Assembly: GCA_965371445.1 (NCBI GenBank)
Contig: CBDUYN010000050.1
Span: forward strand, 1 to 54,888
Length of the DNA stretch: 54,888 bases
Direction: 5' to 3'
Origin: DASWIG01 sp965371445
Lineage (GTDB): Bacteria > Acidobacteriota > Thermoanaerobaculia > Multivoradales > J023
Position 1 is the stretch's first letter, and every line of letters starts with the position of its first letter. The translations under genes were made by a program, and so were the position numbers. Below the pieces are notes generated by a model. The model made no database searches. It saw nothing but the letters and a program-made list of their open reading frames with translations, and had not been told where the DNA came from. Positions 9,598-21,733 of this stretch are shown in pieces.

Positions 9598-10836
9598 CTA
9601 CCTTCTTGCCAGGGCTCGCAGCGCCGCGATGCGCTGCAGGAGCGGCGGATGTGAATGGTTCAAAAAGACGTAGAACGGATGCGGCGTCAGGTTCGCCAGG
9701 TTCTCGACCGACAGCTTCTTGAGCGCCGTGACCAGCGACTGCGCCTCGGCGGTCTCCGCCGCGAAACGGTCGGCCTCGTATTCGTGACGGCGTAAGCGCA
9801 GGTGTAGGAACATCTGCAGGATCATCTCGATCGGCGCGTAGAGGAGTCCAAAGAAGACGAGCCCCGAGTAGATCGACATCCGCTCCATCCCGAAAGCCTC
9901 GAAAAGGCCTTCGTGGCCAAGGAAGATCGACAGCAGAAAAAACATCAGCCCCGCATGGACGATTGCCAGGACGGCGCCCTGGAGGATGTGCTTTTTCTTG
10001 TAGTGCCCGACCTCGTGTGCCACGACCGACACGAGCTCCGGCACCGTGTGCTTCTCGATCAGGGTGTCGAATAGCGCCACCCGCTTGTTGCGGCCGAAGC
10101 CCGCAAAGAGCGCGTTTCCACGGGTCGAGCGCCGCGAGCCGTCGACGACGAAGATGCCGTCGAGATTGAAGTCGACTTTCCTGGCATAGCCCAGGAGCGC
10201 CTCCTTGAGCTCGCCGTTGGCGAGCGGCTCGAAGCGGTTGAAGATCGGCGCGATCCAGGTCGGGAAGACGTACTGGATGAAGACGAGAAACGCCGTCGTC
10301 ACCGCCCAGCAGTAGAGCCAGGCCGCCGCTCCCGCGCGCTCGAAGAAGAAGAGAACCGCCGCCAGGATCGGAGTACCGAGCACCGCGAGCAGGACGAGCG
10401 TCTTCAACAGGTCGAGGACGAAGACCCTTGCCGTCGTGCGGTTGAAGCCGAAGCGCTCCTCGATCACGAACGTCGAGTAGACGGCGAAGGGAATCGAGAG
10501 GATCCCGCGCCCCACGACCAGAAGCCCCATGTAGAGGATCCCCGTCACGATGGAGCCGAAACCGAGGCCCCGCACCCAGGCGTCGAGGAGCTCGAAGCCG
10601 CCGGCGAACCAGAAGACGACGAGCACCGCGAGGTCCAACGTCCCCGTCACGAAGCCGAACCGGGTGAGCACCCGGGTGTAATCCTGGGACTTGCGGTAGA
10701 TCTCGGCGTCGTAGACGTCGGCGAACTCCTCGGGGAGCTTTCCGCTCAGGGCCTTCAGGTTCAAGAGGTCCGCCGTCAGAGTCAGGCAGAAGTTGGCAAA
10801 CAGCGTCGCGAGGATGACGAGGGCGTAGACGTTCAT
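9598..10836 (-). CDS. M48 family (Ste24/CAAX-protease-like) membrane metallopeptidase
   Basis: 412 residues from ATG at 10836 (MNVYALVILATLF); an upstream in-frame ATG at 10914 would overlap the divergent HDAC-like gene and adds an unlikely leader. Several hydrophobic segments, a zinc motif VVAHEVGHYKKKH, the preceding ALFAGFGRNKRVALFDTL, a downstream EYEADRFAAE (third zinc ligand Glu), and a terminal HPPLLQRIAAL as in Ste24. It is expected in the inner membrane, cutting membrane-associated substrates; the bacterial substrate is unknown. It precedes purE by four bases. Confidence 0.9.
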   Translation of the reverse strand: MNVYALVILATLFANFCLTLTADLLNLKALSGKLPEEFADVYDAEIYRKSQDYTRVLTRFGFVTGTLDLAVLVVFWFAGGFELLDAWVRGLGFGSIVTGILYMGLLVVGRGILSIPFAVYSTFVIEERFGFNRTTARVFVLDLLKTLVLLAVLGTPILAAVLFFFERAGAAAWLYCWAVTTAFLVFIQYVFPTWIAPIFNRFEPLANGELKEALLGYARKVDFNLDGIFVVDGSRRSTRGNALFAGFGRNKRVALFDTLIEKHTVPELVSVVAHEVGHYKKKHILQGAVLAIVHAGLMFFLLSIFLGHEGLFEAFGMERMSIYSGLVFFGLLYAPIEMILQMFLHLRLRRHEYEADRFAAETAEAQSLVTALKKLSVENLANLTPHPFYVFLNHSHPPLLQRIAALRALARR

Positions 10837-10895
10837 GACGAGCCTAGTGTCGCCGAGGCCGGCCGTCCTGTAAAGTGTCGGAGCTCCGAAACGAT

Positions 10896-11815
<920 letters not shown>

Positions 11816-12070
11816 GGTCCCTCTCCCGGTCGACTTGAGGTCCTGGCAAGGGTGACTCGTCGCGTCGACGCGGCGACGCCCGACCCGTCGGTGGTCTGGA
11901 GAGCCGCGCAAGGCGGTTTTCCAGAGCCTGGATCTCACGGTGGAAGCTTGCCGCTGGATCGAAGGAGGAGATCTCCCCGAGTCGCTGCGCCGCAGTCTTC
12001 ACGCTGCGTTCAACCAGGGACCTCGCGGACGCGCCCCGATTCGCGCGCCCTTCCGGGCCGCGGGAACCCC
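11816..12070. other. Unassigned 255-base stretch at the left edge of the remnant segment
   Basis: No convincing gene start. Frames are open on both strands, but none gives a family I recognise. It ends where PP2C homology begins at about 12071, so it is probably the edge of deleted material. Confidence 0.4.
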
Positions 12071-12298
12071 AGCGACCTGGTGCTCTTCTCGGACGGGGTG
12101 GTCGAGGCCGCAAACTCGGAAGGTGTCGAATTCGGGCAGAAGCGCCTCGAGGAGGCGCTTCGCGAACATGGACGTCTGGCTCTGTCCGAGCTCAAAGGGG
12201 AGATTCTGCGACGGTTGAGGGCGTTCTTGGGCGGCGAGCGATTGCAGGACGATCTGACTTTGCTCCTGGTACGCGTCGCCGCGCGCCGAACGAGATGA
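12071..12298 (+). pseudogene. C-terminal remnant of a SpoIIE/RsbU-type PP2C phosphatase
   Basis: About 75 codons match the last part of SpoIIE-type serine phosphatases: LVLFSDGVVEAANSEGVEFG followed by a helical stretch and QDDLTLLLVRV, where the Asp pair binds metal in intact enzymes. The N-terminal domain and the first metal-binding Asp motif are missing. The frame can be extended upstream to 11852 but that part has no phosphatase character. Probably non-functional. Confidence 0.75.
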
Positions 12299-12355
12299 AA
12301 GCTGTCGTGGATTCACGATGAGAAGCAACGTGTTCACTCTTCGCGAGACCCCGTC

Positions 12356-12874
12356 ATGATCGTTGAAGCTTCCGAGCACGCAACCTCCAGGAAAGGGCGC
12401 TGGCTCTCCATGGGCCTGGCCCAGGATGAGGCCCGGCGGGTGGCTCCCGGCATCCCAGCGACCGTCGCCGCCTCCGGTGGAGCGCTGTTGGCCCGGGTGT
12501 CCCGCGTCGCCGCCGGCCTCGACGCTGCTGGCCTGGTGGCCCTGGAGATCGACCTTCAGGAGCCTCCGTTCGGCTTGCCTGACGGGGCCGCGGTGGAGGT
12601 CACCCTGGAGCTCGGCTCGGGCGAGGGCTTGGTGATCCCTCGGCGCGCCCTGCTCGAAGGGCCGGAGGGGGCCTGGATCTTCACCTTGAACGGGGATACC
12701 TCCCGGGCGGTGCCGGTGGAAGTGCTGGCCCGGGGCGACAACGAGTTGCTGGTACGCGGCGACCTCGCCCCAGGAGCGGCAGTCATCGTGGAGCACCCCT
12801 CGGTGCTCATGACCTTGGCCGGCGGGGTGCCTGTCCGCGTCGCGGGCGCTCCCGGCCTGGAGGAGACACCGTGA
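12356..12874 (+). pseudogene. C-terminal part of an RND-pump membrane-fusion protein
   Basis: 172 codons that look like the beta-barrel and membrane-proximal domains of an AcrA/CusB-type periplasmic adaptor: VVAPGIP-like region, ALEIDLQEPPFGLPDGAAVEV, the typical LVIPRRALLEGPEGAWIF and a final VIVEHPSVL. The signal peptide, hairpin and lipoyl half are absent, so the gene is 5'-truncated. Its stop overlaps the RND-pump ATG (GTGAAC context at 12871), which preserves the original operon order adaptor-pump. Confidence 0.75.
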
Positions 12875-14387
12875 ACCTCGTCCGCCACTGGCTGCGTCTG
12901 CCTTACCTGGTCCTCTCCCTGGCCTTGACTGGGGCCGCGGTAGGCGTCTACGCCTTCTTCCAGTTACCGTTGAATCTCTTCCCCGACTCGGAACGGCCCC
13001 AGGCGGCGGTGGTGACGGTGTGGCCGGGGGCGGTGGCGGCCGACGTAGAGGCCGAGGTGAGCCGTCACCTGGAAACGGAGATGGCAGGCCTTGACGGGCT
13101 TCGCCAAGTGACCTCCACCTCCCGCGACGAGCGAACCTGGTGGACCGGTTTCACCGCGATGCCTCCATCTGGGAAATCGAGGAGGACCTCTATGCCTCGC
13201 TGGGCGAGGTGCCCGGGATCGCCAGCCTGGCCATCTTCGAGTACGGCGCCACCCCCTTCTCAACCATGCAGGCCACCGTCGACGTGGAGGTGGCCGGCCC
13301 GGATCTCGAAGGCCTCGACGTCCTGGCGGCGGAGGTGGAGGAGCGGCTGCGGACCCGGCTACGGGGCGCCACGTCGGTGCGCCGTTCCTGGCGACGGGAC
13401 AGCCGCCAGACCGTTTTTGACCTCGACGCCGAGCGGGTGGCTAGTTTCGGCACCACCCCCGAGGCCGTATCCCGCCAGCTGGCGGACTGGCTCCGCCCCC
13501 GCCCGGTGACCCGTCTGCGCCTGCCCGCCCAACGGGGGCTCCCGGTGGTGCTACGCCTGCCGGCCGCCGAGCGCACCGGCGTGGAACGGCTGGCCGGCCG
13601 CCAAGTGACGACGCCGGCCGGTCCCGTGCCCCTGGGCGCGATGGGGGAGTTTCGGACGATCCGCACTGCCGGCGTCATCACCCACCGCGACCTGCTCCGG
13701 ACCGTCAGCGTCACCGCCAACCGGGGTCGCACTACCGTGACCCACCTGCAAGAGGACGTGGAGGCCGCCCTGGCCGATCTCGAGCTTCCCGCCGGCTACT
13801 TTATCGCCCACAGGGGGGAGATCTCGGAGATGTGGGAGGCCTTCGGCCGCCTCGGCGGAGCTCTGGTCCTCTCCCTGGTGCTCCTCTACGGCGTGCTGGT
13901 GCCCACCTTCAGGTCCTGGAGCCACCCGGTGACCGTCATGTCCGCCGTGCCCCTGGCGGCGGCGGGAGGGATCTGGGCCCTCATGGTCACCTTCAAATCC
14001 GCCAACATGCCGGCCTTCATGGGGATCATCCTCCTGGGGGGAGTGGCGGTGAACACCTCCATCCTGCTGCTCGACGTCATGGAGCAGCTGCGCCAGGAAG
14101 GTTTCCCTCGGAGCGAGGCCGTCGCCGAGGCCATCCGCCGGCGCACCCGGCCCATCCTCATGACCAGCGTCTCCACGATCGTGGGAATGCTGCCCGTGGC
14201 ACTTCAGACTGCGGTGGGGTTGGAGCGTCTCTCCCCCCTGGCCCTCGTCTCCATCGGCGGGCTGCTGGTGTCGAGCCTGCTGGTGCTCGTCTTCGTGCCG
14301 GTGGTGGCGACGGCGCTGGACGACGCCGGAGACTGGCTGCGCCAGCGGCTCCTGACTCAGGGCGGCGTGTCGGAGGCGGCGTCGTGA
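12871..14387 (+). pseudogene. RND efflux permease with a large internal deletion and frameshift
   Basis: The first ~87 codons are a normal RND N-terminus (MNLVRHWLRLPYLVLSL, LPLNLFPDSERPQ, VWPGAVAADVEAEVSRHLE). At about 13125-13140 the frame changes and the sequence jumps to the second half of the protein: porter-domain sequence, then the TM8-TM12 region with PLAAAGGIWALM, GVAVNTSILLLDVMEQL and RRRTRPILMTSVSTIVGMLP. Total about 505 codons against roughly 1000-1050 in intact pumps, so around 500 residues are gone. It ends GTGA, overlapping the TolC-like start. Confidence 0.85.
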
Positions 14388-15290
14388 GCCCGCACGCGGT
14401 TCACCGGTGGGCAGCCTTCGCCGGCACCGTTGCGGCGCTCGCCGTGGCGTCTCCCGCCGTGGCGAGTGAGCCCTCGGCTTCCACCCTCACTCTGAGCCAT
14501 GCCGTGGCTCTGGCCCTGGAGCAGGAGCCCGGGGTGCGGGCTGCCCGTGCCCGACGTGCCGCCGCCGAGGCCGAAGCGGGCCTGGAGAAATCCGCCCTCT
14601 GGCCCTCCTTCTCCCTGACCGCCGCTGCCACCCGCTACGAGGAGCCCATGGTCGTGACGCCGATCCACGGCTTCACGACCGGGGCCGCTCCCGAGTTCGA
14701 CGACACACTGATCCAGGCGGGTCTGACGGCGAGCTACGAGCTCTACGAAGGGGGCGCCCGGAAAGCCCGCATCGACCGGAGCCGTTCCCTGGCCACCGCC
14801 GCCGAGGCGGATCTGGGAAACCGGGAGCAGGCTCTGGTCCTGCGTACGGTGGCGTCCTACCTGGAGGTCCAGGGCCTGGCTCAGGTTTCTCGACGCTCAC
14901 CACGCGCGCCTGGCGGCCCTCGCCGCGGAGGAGGACCGGGTGGAGCAGCTCCTCGCCGTCGGCCGGGCCGCGGAGGTGGACCTGCTGCGCATCGAGGCCG
15001 CCACGGCCGCCGCCGCCGCCGAGCGGGTACGCCTGGAATCGGCGCTCGACGTCGCCGAGAGAAACCTCGCCCGGCTCGTAGGCGTGGACGAGGGGGCCAC
15101 CCGCGCCTCCCGCCTGCAGGGAGTCCGGCTGGAGGCCGCCGACCCACCGCGCCGCGGCGGGCTCGTCGCCCGTGCTCTGGCGACCAACCCCGAGGTGGCC
15201 CGAGCGCGGGCCGAGCTTGCGGCGGCGGAAGCGGTCGTCGCCTTGGCCGAAAGCGGCCGCCGGCCCCGGCTCCGCCTGGAGAGCCCTCAA
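14384..15290 (+). pseudogene. TolC-like outer-membrane efflux protein, frameshifted and truncated
   Basis: Starts GTG in a 4-base overlap with the RND remnant. Codons 1-165 carry a signal peptide (AALAVASPAVASEP), LSHAVALALEQEPGVRAARA and ASYELYEGGARKARI, typical of OEP proteins. At about 14885 the frame shifts: coding continues in another frame with FLDAHHARLAALAAEEDRV and LLRIEAATAAAAAERVRLES. The similarity stops near 15285, before the second OEP repeat is complete, where RND-pump sequence begins. Confidence 0.75.
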
Positions 15291-17440
15291 GACGATGGAT
15301 GCCATCGAGGAAAACCTGCAACGGGAGCGGTTACGAGCGCCCCAAGGCGTCAACCTGGAGATCAGCCAGGACGTGACGTCCAACATCCGTGACCGTCTCC
15401 GAATACTGCTTGAGAACGGCGGTGTCGGACTCGTCCTGGTCTTTCTTACCATGTGGGCGTTCTTCAGTTTTCGCTACAGCTTCTGGGTCGCGATGGGGTT
15501 GCCGGTGTCATTTCTGGGAGCCGTTTTCGCCATGCGGTTCCTGGGTCATTCCATCAACATGATCACCATGGTGGCTCTCTTGGTCGCTGTCGGGCTTCTG
15601 ATGGACGACGCCATCGTCATTTCCGAGACCGTGGCCGCTCGGATCGGCCGGGGCGAGGACCCGGGAGCAGCGGTCGTCAACGGAGTGCGGCAGGTGCTAC
15701 CGGGTGTCCTGTCCTCGTTTCTGACGACCGTCATGATCGTCGGACCCCTTGCTTTCATGTCAGGGCGTATCGGAGCGGTGCTGAGAGACTTACCCGCGGT
15801 TCTGCTGGTAACCCTTGTGGTCAGCCTCGTGGAGGCGTTCCTGATCCTGCCGGCTCACTTGAGGCATTCGCTTAGCCATATGGCTTCGTCGCGAAGGTCT
15901 GCCTTCCATGTTTGGATCGACGCGCGCTTCGACGCTTTTCGCGAAAAAGTGTTTGGCAGAGTCGTGGACCTGAGTGCTCGCAACCCCTACTTCACGCTCG
16001 GACTGATCGTCGGGGGTCTCTTGGTGTCCTCCGCGACCCTGCCCGCGGGCCTGCTGAAATACCGGGCCTTTCCGGAGCTCGAGAGCGACGTGATCCAGGC
16101 ACGCATTCTCCTTCCTCAGGGAACCCCTTTGGCGCGCACGGAGTCGGTCGTCGACAAAGTTGTCGAGGCCCTCAACGTGGTCGATGAAGAGCTCTCGGCG
16201 CGGCAGGAGGGTGGCGCGCGCTTGGTAAGGAATGTTTCCGTGCTGTTCGGTGTCAACGTGGATGCGTTCGAAAGCGGCCCCCATCTGGCGACGGTCAACG
16301 CGGACTTGACCGCAGCCGACCAGCGAGTCGGCGCCATCGACGACATGTTGGAGCGGTGGCGGGGCCTGGTGGGAACCCCGCCCGACGTGATCAGCCTGAA
16401 GTTCACCGACAAGGAGCGTGGCGTGGCTGGCAAGGCCGTCGACATCCGTCTTCACGGCGACAATCTAAAGAGGCTGAAAATGGCCTCCATGGAGCTTCAG
16501 GCATGGCTGAACGGCTTCAAGGGCGTGAAAGACGTCTCCGACGACCTCAGGCCGGGCAAGCCTGAGGTCCGGGTGAGCTTGCGTGACGGAGCCGGCTCGC
16601 TGGGCATTACGGCAAGCGATGTCGCCAACGAAATCCGCGCCGCCTTGCAAGGAAGCACGAACCTCGACGTTCAGCTCGGGCGAGAGTCCCAGGCCGTGGC
16701 CGTACGACTGGACAGTACGGATCGCGACGAGCTCGACGAGCTCAGCTATCTGGTCGTCGCCTCGCGGGAAGGGGAGTCGGTTCCGGTGTCGGCAATTGCA
16801 GATATCGATCGGGTTCGCGGCTTTGCCCGCATCCACAGGATCGATGGACAACGTACGGTGACCGTTCAGGGCGCCCTGGATACCCGAGTCGCCAACGCCA
16901 GGGAGTTGATGAACGTCACCAAGAAGCGCTTCCTGCCCGAGCTGAAGGAGAGATTCAAGGACGTACGGGTATCCTTCCAGGGGCAGGGCAAGGAAAGCGC
17001 CCAGACCGGCGGCTCACTGCAGACCGCCCTGCTCGTCGGTCTGGCCGGCATCTACCTGATCCTCTGCTTCCAGTTTCGAAGCTATCTCGAGCCCCTTGCC
17101 GTCATGCTAGCGATTCCTACGGGCTTCATCGGCGTAGTCTGGGGGCATCTGGCGCTGGGCTTGGAATTGTCCATGCCGAGCCTGGTCGGTCTGGCAACTT
17201 TGGCTGGAATTGTCGTGAACGACAGCATTCTGCTGGTGACCTTCATCAAGGAGCGTCAGCGTCACGGAACGGACGTCGCTGAAGCGGCCCGCCTGGCGGC
17301 CCGCGACAGGTTTCGCGCCATCGTTTTGACCTCACTCACGACGGTCGCCGGTCTTCTGCCTCTGCTGATGGAAACCAGCACGCAGGCTCAGCTCCTCATC
17401 CCCCTCGTCGCCAGCCTGGTGTTCGGTCTCTCGACGCAGC
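15286..17440 (+). pseudogene. Second RND efflux permease, missing its N-terminus and last residues
   Basis: About 718 codons of a different RND pump: MDAIEENLQRERLRAPQGV, TM2-TM6 with VALLVAVGLLMDDAIVISET (catalytic Asp-Asp pair of the proton relay region), both periplasmic porter halves, then TM8-TM12 with LVGLATLAGIVVNDSILLV and IVLTSLTTVAGLLPLLME. Roughly the first 290 residues are absent, and the sequence breaks after LVASLVFGL, just before the last helix would finish. It is joined upstream to the TolC remnant and downstream to a PLP-enzyme remnant. The frame is open, so a chimeric protein could be made, but a working pump is unlikely. Confidence 0.85.
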
Positions 17441-17872
17441 GCTCAGGGGATCTCGGAGCTGCTCCATGCGCATCCCGCTGTGGAATGGGTCAGGTATCCC
17501 GGCGCGTCCGATCACCCTCAGCGCGAGCTGGTGGCCAAACAGATGGACGGACCGGGCGCCATCCTCTGCTTCGGGGTCTACGGCGGGCTCGAAAGCGGCC
17601 GGCAATTGATGGAGCAGGTCGCCATCCCGACTCTCGCGGTCTCTCTTGGCGGAGTCGAGACGCTGATCGAGCACCCGGCCTCCATGACCCATGCCAGCAT
17701 GAGCCGGCAGGCGAGGGAGGATGCCGGCATCACCGACAACCTGATCAGACTGGCCGTGGGCTGTGAGGACACGGAGGATCTGATGAACGACCTCCGATCG
17801 GCGCTCGATGCGCTTCCAGGACCGGAGCAGGTGGCGCCGAGCTCGAAGGCGCTGTCGCCGATGGCCAGCTGA
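17441..17872 (+). pseudogene. C-terminal remnant of a Cys/Met-metabolism PLP enzyme
   Basis: About 140 codons match the C-terminal domain of methionine gamma-lyase / cystathionine synthase-type enzymes: AHPAVEWVRYPG, a degenerate gap, LPTLAVSLGGVETL-like VAIPTLAVSLGGVETLIEHP, ASMTHASMS, and the terminal LIRLAVGCEDTEDLMNDL. The PLP-binding lysine domain is missing. Its frame differs from the RND remnant it follows, so the junction at about 17437-17445 joined two unrelated genes. Confidence 0.75.
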
Positions 17873-17918
17873 GAGCGCCAGGCTGAGTCGAGGTGACAGA
17901 AAGGAGTGCAGAATCGCC

Positions 17919-18330
17919 ATGAGATTTGTCTTCGGCCCTGTACCCTCCCGGCGATTGGGCCAATCGCTGGGGGTGGATCCCATCCCCTTCAAGACGTGCA
18001 ACTACAACTGCGTCTACTGCCAGCTGGGCCGTACGATGCCGGTGACCCACACGCGGCAAGACTTCTTTCCTGCCGAGGAGATTCGGCCTGCCGGAAGGAG
18101 TACCCGTCGTGGAGGCCGTCGTCGATGTTTTGCGCCGCCACTCGATGCGCGAAGAGGAGCTTGTGGCCACCCTCAGGCGATGGGATCCCGAGGAGGTCGA
18201 GGATACGCTCCGGGCACTCGACCAAAGCGCTGAAGCGCGGCGGCATACCTATCGTGGACAGGTATTCTGGGTCTACGGTGGCGGGCGCTTCGCAGCCCAG
18301 CGAACGATGACTTCGTTTATGCCCTATTGA
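17919..18330 (+). pseudogene. Radical SAM protein with internal deletion
   Basis: The ATG at 17919 has AAAGGAG upstream. The first ~55 codons are a radical SAM N-terminus: FGPVPSRRLGQSLGVDP and the cluster motif CNYNCVYCQ. At about 18085 the frame changes to GLPEGVPVVEAVVDVLRRHS and a winged-helix-like C-terminal end with YRGQVFWVYGG, as at the end of the COG0731-type radical SAM family. The catalytic barrel between the two parts is gone. A short repeated CCTGCCG flanks the joint. Confidence 0.75.
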
Positions 18331-18361
18331 CGAACGAATTGGCAGCACGTAGGATGATGGG

Positions 18362-20404
18362 ATGCCGGATTCTCCGATCCTGCTCGAGATCGTACTCGTC
18401 TTCGGTGCGGCGCTGGTAGTCATCGCTTTAAGCCACCGCCTGCGAATCCCGCCCGTAGCAGGTTTCCTGCTGGCGGGCGTCCTTATCGGTCCGTACGGTC
18501 TTGAGCTGGTGCCGGACACGCGCCACGTGGAGGCCTTCGCCGAGTTGGCGGTGGCGCTGATGCTCTTCGTCATCGGCCTCGAGCTCTCGTCGGCGGAGCT
18601 GCGCCGTCTGGGTCGGCTAATCGTCCTGGGCGGTATGCTCCAGGCCGTTCTCACCACAGTGGTCGGCGTTTTTTCCGCCCGCTTGCTCGGCGCCACCTGG
18701 CCGCTTGCCCTCTTCTGCGGCTTTGTGGTCACCATGTCGAGCACCGCCATCGTCCTCAAGATCTACACCGACCGCCGGGAGATCGAGGCGCCCCACGGTC
18801 GCCTCGCGTTGGGAATTCTCCTTTTCCAAGACATCCTCATCGTCCCGATGCTGTTGATCGTGCCGGTGCTTGCCGGCGATCGCAGCCTTTCCGCCGTAGC
18901 GGTGCTAGGCCGTCTTGTCGAAGGGCTGGTGGTGGTGGTCGGCGTTTTTCTGGCCAGCCGTTTTCTCTTCCCGACCCTGCTCGGCATCCTCGCGCGAACA
19001 GGCATTCGTGAGCTGTTGGTGCTGGCGGCCCTTTTCGCCTGCCTGGGGACGGCGTTGATCACCCACCATCTCGGGCTCTCGATGGCGCTGGGATCTTTTC
19101 TTGCGGGAGTGGCTCTCGCAGAATCGGACCTTCGTCATCAGATGCAGGCCCAGATCGCGCCTCTGCGAGATGTCTTCTCCAGCATTTTTTTTACTTCGAT
19201 CGGGATGCTTCTCTCCCTCAGCTTCGTGGTGGCCAACGTGGGCTGGATTCTCGCCGCGACGACCGCGATTCTGACCGTGAAGGCCGTCATCGTCTGGATC
19301 GTGGCGCGGATGCTGCGCTTTCCTTTGCGGCCCGCGGTGGTCACGGCTTTCGGTCTCTGCCAGATCGGAGAGTTCTCCTTCGTGTTGCTTCAGGCGGGGA
19401 AAAGGGAAGGCATGCTACCGCACGACCTCTACGCTCTGCTCATTGCCGCGAGCATTCTGACCATGCTGCTGACGCCTCTCATGATGACTTTCGCTTCACG
19501 CCTGGCGTCGTGGATCTCCGGTCGGAGCCCACGGACTTTGGCCATACCGGAGGCAGGGGGCGAAGGCATGACAAACCACGTGGTGATCAGTGGATGGGGC
19601 CTCAGCGGGCGCCTTCTCTCGCGGATCCTGCGAGAAGGAGACATTCGCCACCGCGTCGTCGACCTCGACGCGGCGGTTGTCAAGGAAGCTCGAGCCCAAG
19701 GCGTGCCGATTCTCTTCGGGGACATTGCCAGCGACGATATTCAGCTGAAGGCTGGGATCGACCGAGCCGTGGTCGCGGTTTTCGCCATTTCGGATCGGAC
19801 CGCGCTGCGGCGCGCCGTCAGCTTGGCGCGTTCGCTCAACCCGGGACTCCACATCATTGTCCGCACGAAGCAGATCGACGCCATCGCTGAGCTTGCCCGT
19901 CTCGGTGCTGACGAGGTCGTCACCCAGGACCTCGAGACGTGCATCGAGCTAACGCGGCGCGTCTTTGGCAAGCTGCGCCTGCCGCGCCAGCTGATCCGAA
20001 CGGCGGCAAGTTACCTGCATGAGGACCACTATGCGGCCTTGCTTTCTTCCCGGCCACGTACCGGCTTGTCGGAGACACTTTTGAGCGTGGCCGCAGCTGG
20101 CGCCGCCGAGATCTTCTTTCTCGCGTCGAGCCATTGGGCTTGTGGACGCAGCATCCGCCAACTCGACCTGCGCCGGGCCACCGGGGCGACCATCCTCGCT
20201 GTGCTCCGGGATGAGGAGATGCTCTCCCATCCGCAGCCCGATCTCGTGCTACAAGAGGGCGATACTCTGGTCATGGCCGGCGACCACACCGCCGTCGACG
20301 CGGCGCTCCTCCATCTCGAGAAGTCTGACAGCGGTATCGAGAAGAAATCGGGAACCTCAGATGGGTCTCGTGTCTCCAAACGATCAGGAGGTAATGATCC
20401 GTGA
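18362..20404 (+). CDS. CPA2-family potassium/proton antiporter (KefB-like) with RCK domain
   Basis: 680 residues, intact. About twelve hydrophobic segments (residues ~5-385) form a Na/H-exchanger fold with PPVAGFLLAGVLIGP, LALGILLFQDILIVPML and the re-entrant/Asp-containing region SFLAGVALAESDLRHQ. An RCK/TrkA_N domain follows (VVISGWGLSGRLLSRIL, then HRVVDLD), with a TrkA_C domain near the end (VLQEGDTLVMAG). Expected at the inner membrane in K+ efflux or pH homeostasis, gated by nucleotide or glutathione ligands. It is the one large gene inside the repeat-bounded segment that looks functional, so it may be what selection maintains there. Confidence 0.92.
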   Translation: MPDSPILLEIVLVFGAALVVIALSHRLRIPPVAGFLLAGVLIGPYGLELVPDTRHVEAFAELAVALMLFVIGLELSSAELRRLGRLIVLGGMLQAVLTTVVGVFSARLLGATWPLALFCGFVVTMSSTAIVLKIYTDRREIEAPHGRLALGILLFQDILIVPMLLIVPVLAGDRSLSAVAVLGRLVEGLVVVVGVFLASRFLFPTLLGILARTGIRELLVLAALFACLGTALITHHLGLSMALGSFLAGVALAESDLRHQMQAQIAPLRDVFSSIFFTSIGMLLSLSFVVANVGWILAATTAILTVKAVIVWIVARMLRFPLRPAVVTAFGLCQIGEFSFVLLQAGKREGMLPHDLYALLIAASILTMLLTPLMMTFASRLASWISGRSPRTLAIPEAGGEGMTNHVVISGWGLSGRLLSRILREGDIRHRVVDLDAAVVKEARAQGVPILFGDIASDDIQLKAGIDRAVVAVFAISDRTALRRAVSLARSLNPGLHIIVRTKQIDAIAELARLGADEVVTQDLETCIELTRRVFGKLRLPRQLIRTAASYLHEDHYAALLSSRPRTGLSETLLSVAAAGAAEIFFLASSHWACGRSIRQLDLRRATGATILAVLRDEEMLSHPQPDLVLQEGDTLVMAGDHTAVDAALLHLEKSDSGIEKKSGTSDGSRVSKRSGGNDP

Positions 20405-20487
20405 GAACGAAAACGACAAGGCGATACTCATAACCCGCGATCAGCCTCCCTCCATGTCTCGACAATTGATGAAGAAGGAGAACAGCC

Positions 20488-20721
20488 ATGAAGACACAGA
20501 CACTCGCAAAAGCTCTCGCATGGGTTGCCGTCGCGGCCTGGGCCCTCGGGGCCGTTCCGCTGGCGCAGGCCCAGGGCCGGAGCGGTGGTGGGGCCAAGAC
20601 AAAGGCGACCCAGCCCAGGGCCAGCTCCCAACAAGGCCAGCAGGCCGGACAGCGTGGAGTCGGCGACAACCCTGACCCGGGGAGCGTCCGCGCCGAGGCC
20701 CGGGAGATGAAACGGCTTTGA
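20488..20721 (+). CDS. Small secreted protein of unknown function
   Basis: 77 residues. The start has GAAGGAG 8 bases upstream. Residues 1-28 form a Sec signal peptide ending AQA; the mature part is short, Gly/Gln/Ser/Lys-rich and probably disordered (SGGGAKTKATQPRAS) and ends REMKRL. I recognise no family. It sits between the antiporter and the right HDAC-like copy, 20 bases before the direct repeat begins, so its 3' end could be a truncation product. Confidence 0.5.
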   Translation: MKTQTLAKALAWVAVAAWALGAVPLAQAQGRSGGGAKTKATQPRASSQQGQQAGQRGVGDNPDPGSVRAEAREMKRL

Positions 20722-20740
20722 TCCGGAGAAAATCGCGCGA

Positions 20741-21660
<920 letters not shown>

Positions 21661-21692
21661 GCGATCCGCTTGTCTTCGATGGCTTCCAGGAT

Positions 21693-21718
21693 AAGATGGT
21701 CACCAAGATGACCATCTT
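21693..21718. promoter_or_regulatory. Palindromic operator candidate upstream of the toxin-antitoxin pair
   Basis: A perfect 10-base inverted repeat, AAGATGGTCA at 21693-21702 and TGACCATCTT at 21709-21718, with a 6-base spacer. It lies 15 bases before the antitoxin ATG. Phd/YefM antitoxins bind such palindromes to repress their own operon, so this is the likely autoregulatory site. Confidence 0.75.
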
Positions 21719-21733
21719 CAAGGGGGTCTGCCG

